Source: Adiantum capillus-veneris
Taxonomy: Eukaryota; Streptophyta; Polypodiopsida; Polypodiales; Pteridaceae
Length of the DNA stretch: 24,500 nucleotides
Direction: 5' to 3'
Assembly: GCA_014529385.2 (NCBI GenBank)
Contig: CM043944.1
Span: 87,981,384 to 88,005,883 of the forward strand
Part shown: positions 8,920-17,800 of the stretch, piece by piece
How positions within the stretch are numbered: the stretch's first letter is position 1
How the letters are laid out: each line of letters starts with the position of its first letter
Made by a program: the position numbers and the translations under genes
The notes under the pieces: model-generated
What the model was told of the DNA's origin: nothing
The model's input: the letters and a program-made list of their open reading frames with translations, nothing else
Database searches by the model: none

Positions 8920-9556
8920 TTAAAGCTCTGCTTGTTCCTTGGCAGCCTTCTTTTGATGGATGGCTTGCAACTCTTCCTGGCTTAGAGGATCATAATATCT
9001 TTTGAATTTACTCCCATTAAGGAATCCAATGGTTTCAACTCCATCTAGAGTCTCTACGCGAATGGTACCTTGCGGGGTAATTTCACACACTCGATATGGT
9101 CCCTTACCAGCGTATTTCAATTTCTTCTTTTCATTACGTACCCCGTACATAAGAAATTTATCACCAACCTTGATGTCTTTATCCTTTAAATGGCTATCAA
9201 ACCACTTCTTTCTCCTATCCTTCTCCACTAGAGCATTTCGCACAGCTAATTGCCTCTCTTCATCTAGCCGTTCCAGGATATATAATCGCTCCACTAAGGG
9301 GTTACCATCCCAACCTTCTTGAGAAGCTACTCGAAGACTAGGAATGACAAACTCCCATGGCATAACTGCTTCTTGGCCATACACCATCTTAAACGGTGTG
9401 CAATTAATAGCAACTTTATACGCAGTACGATAAGCCCATAAAGCTGATGTAAGCTTTAGGTCCCAATCAGTGCGATGAGCCTCAACTGTCTTTGTCAAAA
9501 TGGAGATGAGAGTTTTGTTGGTACTCTCAGCTTGGCCATTTGCTTGGGGATAATAG
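8920..9556 (-). pseudogene. Integrase C-terminal part, truncated at its N-terminus
   Basis: The frame encodes the end of a Ty3/gypsy integrase. TYYPQANGQAESTNK contains the third catalytic residue (E of GQAE). Next come ALWAYRTAYK, TPFKMVYGQEAVMP, the basic RRKKWFDSHLKDK, the KVGDKFLMY and GPYRV motifs of the C-terminal domain, and LNGSKFKRYYDP near the end. These match what I know of the Ogre/Tat/Athila branch, with no chromodomain. The zinc-binding N-terminus and the first two catalytic aspartates are missing because the sequence switches at about 9556/9557 into a tRNA-Asp copy. The open frame runs on through the tRNA copy by chance. A charged helix (HQKKAAKEQAEL) precedes a TAA at 8920-8922, after which the frame continues into the protease-like ORF. 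It cannot be an active integrase. Confidence 0.88.
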
Positions 9557-9628
9557 GTTGTAGTATAGTGGTGAGTATTCCCGCCTGTCACGCGGGTGAC
9601 CCGGGTTCGATCCCCGGCAGCGGCGCCA
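9557..9628 (+). tRNA. Nearly complete tRNA-Asp(GTC) copy with CCA, embedded as an extended primer-binding site (tRNA pseudogene)
   Basis: Plus-strand sequence folds as tRNA-Asp. It has a D-arm region with an A-box (9561-9571), an anticodon stem CCCGC/GCGGG with loop CTGTCAC and anticodon GTC (9587-9589), and a T arm CCGGG-TTCGATC-CCCGG (about 9601-9615) with a B-box (9604-9613). The 3' acceptor strand CAGCGGC is followed by discriminator G and CCA (9626-9628). Four 5' acceptor bases (GTTG) pair, but the first three are replaced by integrase sequence, so it is not a functional tRNA. The encoded CCA, which plant nuclear tRNA genes lack, and the AAAA-LTR junction identical to that of LTR1, show it derives from the element's primer tRNA and not from a nearby tRNA gene. 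Confidence 0.9.
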
Positions 9629-9632
9629 AAAA

Positions 9633-10123
9633 TGTGCGCTCCTTGCCGCACTGTCGAAGCAAAGGACTTGCCGATACACCGTGTGCGAGCCACAAATGGA
9701 TCCAAGCACACAACAAGCCTAAACTAGCAAGCTCAAGAGAGCAAAGGGTGTGTCACTCACCGCTCTACGCTCGCCTTCGTGGTGGATTCCTCGCCGCGAT
9801 GAAGAAGAAGCTGCAGTCGTGCCGCGCTCAACCACTTCGCCGCCGTCGTGCCTTCGTAATGCTCGATCGCACACACACTCTCCCTCTCTCTCTCACACAC
9901 ACATACACACACACACAAGGAGGTGAAGAAGAAGAAGATGGAGATGAAGATGGAGCAAGAGCACTCTTCTATTGCACAAATGAGAGAATGAGTGAATTTT
10001 AGGTTTAGTTGGCTTTTATATGAGCTCACCCCATTCACACTTGGGCGCCCATGCTTAGCCAACTAATCCCTTGAATGTCGCAGTTAGAGTGCACCTCTCA
10101 TCGGCGATCACTCTTACCCTTTT
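9633..10123 (-). repeat. LTR2, truncated (lacks the distal U3)
   Basis: It starts TGTGCGCTCC at 9633 and follows LTR1 up to CTCTTACCCTTTT. It then diverges at about 10123 and misses about 96 bp that LTR1 has up to its TTAACA end. The TATA box (10014-10021) is retained. It lies between the extended tRNA PBS and a GC-rich junction. Confidence 0.88.
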
Positions 10124-10552
10124 TTATAAGTCGCCGCGGCCGCGCCGCATGCGCACACACACACACACACTTAACCTACACCTAACTTATCTACTTACAG
10201 CTAATGAAGATACTGCCACACACACTCTAACATTGTTTACACAGTACTACAGTAGCTAACAGATCTACAAAACTAACCTTACAGAACTAACATTGAACCT
10301 TACAGAACTAACATTCCATAGCTAATACCTTAATTCTAATAGTACATTGCAAAAAAAATGTAACTCCTTCTTTAACAGAAAACAAAAAAGACATACAGTG
10401 TAACAAAAAACCTTCTCCACACAACCACACACCTTCCTTCTTCACAAATCCTTCTCCACACAACCACACACACTCATTCCCTACCTTTCCTATGATAGAA
10501 ATTGCACCACAAGAAAGCGTAAAGTGCTTAACCGAGCTTAGTGTAGGGCATT
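10124..10552 (-). other. Leader of the LTR1 unit with GC-rich junction and short repeats
   Basis: Noncoding 430 bp between LTR2 and PBS1. At the LTR2 side there is a palindrome-rich GC block (10128-10153) and a CA tract (10152-10170). There are two copies of AACCTTACAGAACTAACATT (10275-10294 and 10296-10315) and two copies of CCTTCTCCACACAACCACAC (from 10411 and 10450). No coding frame is convincing. Confidence 0.55.
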
Positions 10553-10570
10553 TCCCCGGCAGCGGCGCCA
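10553..10570 (-). promoter_or_regulatory. Primer-binding site of LTR1, tRNA-Asp, 18 nt
   Basis: Sense TGGCGCCGCTGCCGGGGA is complementary to the tRNA-Asp 3' end, using the tRNA copy at 9557-9628 as reference. The match stops exactly before the position of A58, as expected for normal plus-strand strong-stop synthesis. It is separated from the LTR by TTTT. Confidence 0.9.
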
Positions 10571-10574
10571 AAAA

Positions 10575-11159
10575 TGTGCGCTCCTTGCCGCACTGTCGAA
10601 GCAAAGGACTTTCCGATACACCGTGTGCGAGCCACAAATGGCTCCAAGCACACAACAAGTCTAAACTAGCAAGCTCAAGAGAGAAAAGGGTGTGTCACTC
10701 ACCGCTCTACGCTCGCCTTCGTGGTGGATTCCTCGCCGCGATGAAGAAGAAGCTGCAGTCGTGCCGCACTCAACCACTTCGCCGCCGTCGTGCCTTCGTA
10801 ATGCTCGATCGCACTCTCTCTCTCTCTCTCTCTCTCTCTCACATATACACACACACAAGGAGGTGAAGAAGAAGAAGATGGAGATGGAGATGGAGCAAGA
10901 GCACTCTTCTATTGCACAAATGAGAGAATGAGTGAATTTTAGGTTTAGTTGGCTTTTATATGAGCTCACCCCATTCACACTTGGGCACCCATGTTTAGCC
11001 AACTAATCCCTTGAATGTCCCAGTTAGAGTGCGCCTCTCATCGGCGATCACTCTTACCCTTTTCCTATTGGTCCGACAAGCCCGGTACCTGACTCTACCA
11101 AATACATAATACACGTCCGTCGTACGTGATGGGGTGTCCGTGAGCCGTGAGGGTTAACA
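10575..11159 (-). repeat. LTR1, full 585-bp LTR, external 5' LTR of the composite
   Basis: Complete TG...CA copy with TATA box at 10954-10961 and a CT tract at about 10812-10840. It is followed in sense by the 18-nt PBS and preceded by TTTGC (11160-11164), the partner of TTTGT at 4683-4687. Confidence 0.9.
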
Positions 11160-11354
11160 TTTGCCAAGTATACAACTTATCAAGGCCCGTGGACAAGTTT
11201 GGACAAAATCTGTTCAAGTTTATCAACTGGTTCGTGTCCGCAAACTCTCACTTTTTGATCCAAATTTCACCAAAATTGATTTGTGTGGTCTACTTGATAT
11301 GCTTGACCTTGTGGTATGCTCAAACGTGCAAGATTGTCAATTTTTGAAGCAGAT

Positions 11355-11376
11355 GTAAATAATCATGATTATTTAC
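11355..11376. repeat. Perfect 22-bp palindrome
   Basis: Arms GTAAATAATC and GATTATTTAC flank a central AT. A sister palindrome at 11903-11924 has the same arms around CG. Confidence 0.9.
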
Positions 11377-11902
11377 TCTGGCTATTTTTTTGCAAGTTTT
11401 TGTCCCAACTTGACACAGATCTCTTAAGCACTTCAACTTAAGGTCTCTAGCCAAGTTTCATCAAGTTTGGACTATTTTTGGTCAAATGGTCATTAGTTTT
11501 GTGTTCATAGACTAACTTTGCAAATTTGGTCACAATTTTCAATCCAATAATCCAAATCTTACCAAATTTGGTTTGTGGACTTATTACAATAGCGTAAACT
11601 AGTGGTATGCTAACTTAGTCAAAAAAGTTGAAAAATGGGACAGATGTAAATAATCACAACTAGCAAACTTTTGCATCTTTTTGGTCAAGTAAGCATGTAC
11701 ACATGTCTATCACATCAATATAAGCCTATGAATCAATTTTCATTGAGTTTGGACAATTTTTTTCCCAATTTACACTCAAGTTACAGAAAGTCAGTACAAA
11801 CTTTAGTTTTTACCCAGTTTTTTGTCAATGTGCCTTTACAAAAGTTGATTGTACACATGCAATGAGTCACTGGTATCAACCTTGCTCAAATTTGAGCTGA
11901 AA

Positions 11903-11924
11903 GTAAATAATCGCGATTATTTAC
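11903..11924. repeat. Perfect 22-bp palindrome, second copy
   Basis: Same ten-base arms as the copy at 11355-11376, with CG at the centre. The symmetry extends to 26 bp (11901-11926). Confidence 0.9.
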
Positions 11925-12573
11925 TTGAGGCTTAGGATGAACCATTTTTTGCACTTTTTTCATGGACAGTCTTTTCATGAGTTTTTTTAATCCTAGGAAT
12001 TAAGTCAAGACTTAATTTGGCCTAAAATATCAAGAAAAAGTAAATAATATGAGTCTTTGCAAACTCTTGAGCTTACCCACTCGTTCATACAACTCTTAAG
12101 CATACTCTTCAATCGGATTGAGTGGTTTGGAGTCTTTTCGTGCTATTTCTAGCTGTAGACCTGCAATTATGCAACTTCAAATAACAACTAACAATGATTC
12201 TTTCGGAAAGAGCAATGTTTTGAAATCCACCTTGGATCCTACTTACCCTACTCCTAGGTTTTCATGCAATGGGTTTGTGAAAAGTGTTTACAAACACTCG
12301 TTTTCTTCTGTTTTATGGTTTTCTGAGCATTGATCTGAAGACTTGCCCTATTTATCAATCATTCTCAAAATCCTAATCTAGTTATACAATCCTATAATCC
12401 TAAAGGCTCTCAACAAGTACGATTACTTCCAAGCTACCTCTACACAACAAAAGACGACAATCTTAAGCTATCCGGTTTCTAAAAAGAAAGTGTTTACTCT
12501 AGGAGATCCTAGAGGAAGTTAAAGGATAACTTCACAAGACGTTCGTGTTTTTCCCTAGTTTAGGTCTCTTCGA

Positions 12574-12591
12574 ACCCAAACAACGGCACCA
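12574..12591 (-). promoter_or_regulatory. Decayed primer-binding site of the outer element, tRNA-Asp-like
   Basis: Sense TGGTGCCGTTGTTTGGGT follows the LTR end by two bases. Compared with a tRNA-Asp-type PBS (TGGCGCCGTTGCCGGGGA) it differs at five positions, three of them C to T. It fixes the minus orientation of the outer element. Confidence 0.65.
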
Positions 12592-12593
12592 AA

Positions 12594-13430
12594 TGTGGGA
12601 CGGGTGTCTAACCTTGCTATCTTATTTAATTGCAAATTTAGCGAGAACCACGATTAAATTGTCAATCCATGGGACGAAGCTAACTCGACTAGTGCATAGA
12701 GGCTACAAGAGGTTGTCAATATCTCGAAAAACAACAAACAACTCGCATCTATCTCAAGCTACACTCAAGTGACTGAAATCACCAAAAGCCAATCGCTCAT
12801 CGGCAAACAAATCACATCCATTACAGTATCAAATGACATCCAAACATAACGAAACTTCTAGTACATGTATATAAGACCTAAGCACACATGCTTATGGTCT
12901 CAATTCTTACTTTAGATCAGGTGCCAAAATCATGATTATTAACAATAGTGGATTTTTGACCTAGTCGTTTTTGACCCAGAATGCACCTAAATGATTAGCA
13001 ATGATGCCCCAATACCCCGCCTATGCTTAGTTTTTTATTTTCAAGTGTAAATTCCTACTTATGATAAAATTAGGCCACGGGTCGGTGACGCTAAAAGCTA
13101 CGAAATACCGTGAAGTGTTTACGTCAATGCAAAGAGCTCTTACTTGCGGTTGCAATGCAACAAACGCGACTGCAATGTGACAACCGGAGAGGGAGTAGGA
13201 AGCGCGAGAAGGAGAGAAGTGAGCGCCGTTAGCTCACACTGTGTATTTCATTATCCAAAACTTAATAATAACTTACAAAAATTGGTTTTTATACCTTAGC
13301 CAAGGTTTTTGGTGGTCAAAACTAATAATCTGGGAGCTCTAACTAAAGATGGGTAATGACAGGTTGATACAATCTGGAAGCTTGTAGCCCTGGCTCATCT
13401 ATTACAAAGATCTATCCGTAAAATAGGAGT
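12594..13430 (-). repeat. 5' LTR of the outer element (right end uncertain)
   Basis: The sense 3' end CACCCGTCCCACA lies just before the PBS. A TATA box in sense (GGTATAAAAACC, TATAAAA at 13287-13293) shows that U3 extends to the right of 13293. Candidate U3 starts (plus-strand ACA) occur at about 13359 and 13431, and I cannot choose between them. The partner LTR is outside the window. Confidence 0.55.
13287..13293 (-). promoter_or_regulatory. TATA box in the outer LTR
   Basis: Minus-strand TATAAAA inside GGTATAAAAACC, about 700 bp upstream in sense of the LTR end at 12594. Confidence 0.45.
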
Positions 13431-13681
13431 TACAATATCCCCGATTTATCAAAACAATAAGTGTTTTTACAATGAGAGCTCCGAAAAATGGTATCCGAGT
13501 TAGCTTGCTGCTAACAATTGCTTTATCCAAGTAATGGCTTTGTTTGCTTGAATCCATCTATACTATATATAATAGAGGGAGGGATTTCGGGGCCCCTCCC
13601 TGCCACATGTCAACTAGTCCTTCTTCTGACCAGTGAGGTATGCAAGCAAGCGACATAGGGAGATTGCTCACAAACGAATGT

Positions 13682-13683
<2 letters not shown>

Positions 13684-13722
<39 letters not shown>
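13684..13722. repeat. GA microsatellite
   Basis: About 19 uninterrupted GA units. Confidence 0.95.
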
Positions 13723-13723
<1 letters not shown>

Positions 13724-14105
13724 AAATTTGCGGCACCAAAGGGAGTTGACGTAATGCAATGAATCAAATGGGAGCTAATGTGATGCATCCCTACTCGGCA
13801 AACAGTTGCAGAGATAGAAAATCCCACAGTCCATGGTCCCAACTCCCCTCAACCTGCTGGGGACACCCGCCTGCGATATAGGCGAGGGGAAGAAAAGAGT
13901 GCCTCGAGAATGGGCGTGTAAACTTGAGTAGTTGGGTGAGCCTCTGAGAACCGGCACTCCGCAATCACCTATCTGCAATGGCTATGTAGTCTTTAATGCT
14001 CTGCAGCCTTTTTTGATAGTTGTTGTGGGTCCGGTCTCCGATCAGTGGCCCACCTCAATATAATCAAATGGCCCAACTCTCTATCTGTGTGTGTATGCAT
14101 GAGAA

Positions 14106-14247
<142 letters not shown>

Positions 14248-14479
14248 CTTGGCAATGTTAGTGTGTGTGTTTTAAACAGAAAGGGGGAAGCTAAAGCAAG
14301 GCTCAAGAAAACTTTTTTCCAAAAACTTGACAGACCAATGTATGAGAAATTTTAAAGGTAAATTGGTTAAATTTGACGGATTTTACACTAAATTTTTAGT
14401 ATTTTACAAGTTTTCTCACCTTCAAATTTAAAATGTAGAGACAAATCTCAAAATTTGCAGGAGGGATTACACTAAACCT

Positions 14480-14649
14480 AGGCTATTTTTGGCCAATGCA
14501 ATGTCATGCTTGGTACTCCTTTGGTCGACATGTATGCCAAATGTGGTACACTCCATAAAGCACAAAAAGTGCTTGAGGAGTTTCTTGTCTAGAATATCGT
14601 CTCTTGGAATACACTAATTGTAGGATATGCCCAACTTGGGCAGGGCCAA
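14480..14649 (+). pseudogene. PPR gene fragment, left part, interrupted by the 149-bp-LTR element
   Basis: Frame from 14500 reads NVMLGTPLVDMYAKCGTLHK, then AQKVLEEFLV, a TAG at 14590-14592, then NIVSWNTLIVGYAQLGQG. These are PPR motifs of the plant P-L-S type, which in intact proteins bind organellar RNA. The fragment ends in GGGCAGGGCCAA. The missing continuation (GGAGTTATGGGCG) starts at 19803 after the inserted element, in the same frame once one GCCAA is counted. The in-frame stop and the array context make it a pseudogene. Confidence 0.85.
14645..14649. repeat. Target-site duplication GCCAA (left)
   Basis: Identical to 19803-19807 on the other side of the element. PPR coding sense is continuous when one copy is removed. 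Confidence 0.9.
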
Positions 14650-14798
14650 TGTAAAGCCTAGGGAACTGCCTAACCTGGATTCACCACCCAGCCTCCCTTA
14701 TATAGCCCTTGGCTACTGAATCCCCTGTTCCTCACTGGCAGCTGGCCACTTACTGGCCCAGGTTCGTGACCTCCCCTGGATATGCCCTTGGCATGACA
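14650..14798 (-). repeat. 3' LTR (149 bp) of the non-coding element
   Basis: TG...CA ends. A TATA box in sense (CTATATAAGG) lies at about 14696-14705. About 11 differences from the partner at 19654-19802. Confidence 0.92.
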
Positions 14799-14815
14799 TT
14801 ACTCCCCCCTTGGAG
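14799..14815 (-). promoter_or_regulatory. Polypurine tract of the non-coding element
   Basis: Sense CCAAGGGGGGAGTAA directly abuts the 3' LTR. The text just before it can be read FEDKNDSPRGE, reminiscent of Ty3/gypsy pol tails, but this is weak. Confidence 0.8.
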
Positions 14816-17800
14816 AATCGTTTTTGTCCTCGAAAACAAGAGTGATGATACACTAATGTTTTTCACCGGTATCCTTCATGGATCCAGCTGTTTGCTTGAC
14901 CGGAACACGGTTCAGTAGGAGGTTCAATGAAACCAAGAGTAACATCTTGATTTTTCACATTGTTGTCCATTTGTAACCATCTTGTGTTACCAGTTCCTAT
15001 CCAATCAGAGTGTGTAGACTCCATTTAGAACGCACATGAGCATGCTAAACGAGTTATCACAACAAAGATGTACCCGAAAGAGTATCACTTTCACTTTTCA
15101 TGAAAGTAACTTGCTGACATAACTCATCATCCAAGTTTAAGTCCTTGACTTGTTCGCAAATTTCATCGATAAACATTCCCACCATAACTAGTGGTCAAAG
15201 TTTAGAACCAACTTAAACATTAAGGGACTAAACTAAATCACAAACATGCTTTAACTTATGATACGCAAACTCCAAGTAGAGCAATAGATGCTTGCTAATC
15301 GGATTGTGTGGTGCTAACGTATGCACTTTGCATTTCCTTTAGCACCAGATTACACTTTGTAATTAATCTCAGAGAGATATTGCACATAGAGTGCAAAATG
15401 CTTCATAAGCAATCACTTTATGAATACACCTGCCATTCCAAATCAGCCTTTGCTAAACACTAGGGCCCATAACACCTAGCGTGCATGCATTTAGCAAAAA
15501 ACAAATATGAACATGTATATCCATAATCGTCCTTGCCAATACTTATGGCAAATATGGTGCTCCTAGCACACATTAAAAAGGCATGTAAATATTTCTGAAA
15601 AGAAACTAAATATTTTCAGTTGTAATCATGTGTCTGTCGTGCTGAAACGTTTAAACCATAATAGAAGGTGAAACAGTGATCACTTATAGGTACAAACAAT
15701 GAAACCTTTTCATTAACAACTCATAGCCTTGTTATATGCATGAACAACCATCTGTAATGTTGTTTAGATGCACTTGTACCTTAACAAGTTAGTCTAAGTA
15801 TCCCACAATTTCTGGCCATCGAAATTTCTCCTGATACGTCGTGCTAAAAATGGTCTAGAAAACAGATTTGACCAGAACCTAGGGACTTTGTCGTGACACG
15901 GAATTGAAATAGTAGGCGCCAGTGTCAATCCCAGAGACTCATATTCTCCACATGTGGAATATGTCTCATGTAAAGGTGTCTGAAAAAAACAACATACTTC
16001 AAGTACAAGATGTACTTGTGTGTGGAGATAACTCTAAACACTCCACGACAAGAGTGAGAGGGACCCTCATTCATTGCTCCACAATGGCTAAACCGAACTC
16101 CTTGAGTTCCTAGACCATGTTGTATCCCATGTGACAACATGTGCCAAATCGAATCCGACAAGTGGGTTCATGACAGCATAATGTATATTGGACACTACGG
16201 CCCAAAATACTTGTTCCGACATGCCCTTGGCATGGCCCTGGGGATTGAACTGAAAGTTCAGTTACCCATATTCAAATGCATAGGAGCACGTCTTCCACCT
16301 GTGAAAAAACAAAGCAACATTGCAATGGAAACCCTGGGTGTTGCCTTCGCAATCCAAACCCGTTGGGGGGTAGAATCTACATAGTCAAACCCCTTGGTAA
16401 GACCCTTTGTAGAAACTGCTCAACTAGCAGGTAACAGTAACCAACATAGTTAACCGTGTACAGAATGATGGGAATCAACTTGAAAAGTTCAATTTGTCTG
16501 CTACCACATGGTAGATTGCAGAATTATTTTCTTGAAACTATAACGGTAATAGATCAAACTGTGATCCTCAATGCCTATTGGGTGATTTAGTAAGCATCCA
16601 AGGGGTCTTACCCCAAAACTATGCGTCCATAGACACTTGTAGTGCTATAGAGAGAGCAGGAGATCCACACAAGTGTAATGCCTAGCTCTTATGTATAGCC
16701 ATTTTGTCGCAACGGTTTGTTGCATCTAGAATCCGTGGTAGAGATCAACTGATGTGAGCTTATGGCTATCAAAAACTCAACTCGATCATCGCACTGAAAA
16801 CATGTAGTGAAAAAATGACACCCTAAACATCCGTAATGACAAGACTCTTGTTTGTCCATTAACGTCGATATGGTAGATTTGTTTGATCTTAAGAACAATC
16901 ACCCAAGGAATGCCAACAGTTGGGTCGTACTCGAGATATGACAATTTAGCCAGCGTGTGTGGCTCATAGCCCTTATGGCAATTAGTGTTCAATCGACAAA
17001 ACGATGAAGAATAATGTAGAGGGCATCTTGCCCAATTTCTAGCTGAGAGTTAGAGCACCTTGGCTCGGTCTGACTCCCAAACAAAACATGTAACAAAAGA
17101 TTCTTAAAAAGTTTTCATTATTCTTCAAGAGAAATAAGAAAGGGAGAGAAAGAGAATGTTGGGTTGAGGAACTTTCCTTAAGTTACTACCTTATATATAT
17201 TGCGCCCATGCTCGGGTGCATCTTATGTGTAGCATGCAGCGTATCCTATAAGCATGCAACAATCTGGCTGTATAACGCTCTCATCGAGAGAGGTAACAGA
17301 AAACCACGTCACATTTTGCCCCACCTACCGTGTAGGGGATCGTGACTGTACGAAAATGACTTAAATATGGCACTTTGCCGGTGAATTAAGTCTTAGATTT
17401 AGGTTCCTTTTAGTGTTGTTGTGCATTCACAGCAACCAAAAAATCATGTTAAAAAATCCAGAACTTATCTTGTCCGTGACAAAGTGTCTAGTGTTATAGC
17501 AGAAGCATATTGGTTGAGGCGGTAGAATAGAATCTACCTAGCTAGCATGCCGTGCATGCAAAATTTCAAGCCCTTCGCAAAAGTGATGGCCTCAAACGTG
17601 AGATCCAAAACCATAAGTGCCTTGCACAGATGTATTGGTAGGGATTCTGTGAGTGTTATTCCCTATTTTGCCAGTTCCCCAAACTTGTGTGACACTGCCC
17701 TTGATGCCGAGTCATTGGGAAGTACCTTGGCACAAGGGAGAAGCCTTGCTTCATGTAATATTTTCAAAGCACTTTGCTTTGCACAAAAGCAATAGTTTCC

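Larger units (their letters stand above)
4688..11159 (-). mobile_element. Nested composite LTR retrotransposon (Ogre/Tat/Athila-like) with three and a half LTRs
   Basis: Seen: the outer ends are TGTGCGC at 4688 and TTAACA at 11159, flanked by TTTGT and TTTGC, a 4-of-5 target duplication. LTR copies lie at 4688-4953 (partial), 4972-5564, 9633-10123 (truncated) and 10575-11159. They appear nearly identical apart from scattered substitutions and microsatellite length, so the insertion is young compared with its host element. The body holds only the integrase C-terminus, a protease-like ORF and a small ORF. Gag, the main protease, RT and RNase H are absent, so it is non-autonomous. PBS and PPT positions fix the minus orientation. 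Confidence 0.85.
11160..12573 (-). other. Leader of the outer element, LTR-proximal part, with diverged tandem repeats
   Basis: Noncoding, T-rich on the plus strand. Blocks of about 260-290 bp recur with divergence, each ending in a segment like TGGTATGCT...GATGTAAATAAT. The recurring GTAAATAAT motif is at 11355, 11645, 11903 and 12041. Two copies form perfect 22-bp palindromes (11355-11376, 11903-11924). No coding frame is convincing. It continues at 4687 once the composite is subtracted. Confidence 0.6.
1..13430 (-). mobile_element. Outer decayed Ty3/gypsy-type LTR retrotransposon, partial, interrupted by a nested element
   Basis: Seen: on the minus strand, an LTR end (TG at 12594), a PBS-like site, a long leader, a gag core, zinc knuckles, a DSGA retropepsin and pol continuation follow in normal order from right to left. 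RT, RNase H, integrase and the 3' LTR would lie beyond the left edge. The leader is split at 4687/11160 by a composite element that accounts for 4688-11159. The coding part carries many in-frame stops and several frameshifts, so this copy is dead. The gag-protease order fits many Ty3/gypsy plant elements. I cannot assign a lineage without RT. The right boundary at about 13430 is a guess, because the U3 start is not resolved. Confidence 0.8.

Noticed and set aside
9557-9628. A functional nuclear tRNA-Asp gene
   Set aside because: The first three acceptor bases are missing, CCA is encoded, and the LTR-PBS junction is identical to the sister LTR. It is an extended primer-binding site.
10124-10150. 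Cloning-linker contamination (NotI, SacII and SphI-like sites)
   Set aside because: Not accepted as proven: the sites overlap without vector sequence on either side. Kept as a finding to be checked with reads.
11165-12060. CRISPR-like array from regularly repeated palindromes
   Set aside because: Repeat units are long, diverged and lie in a plant retrotransposon leader. There are no uniform spacers and no cas genes.
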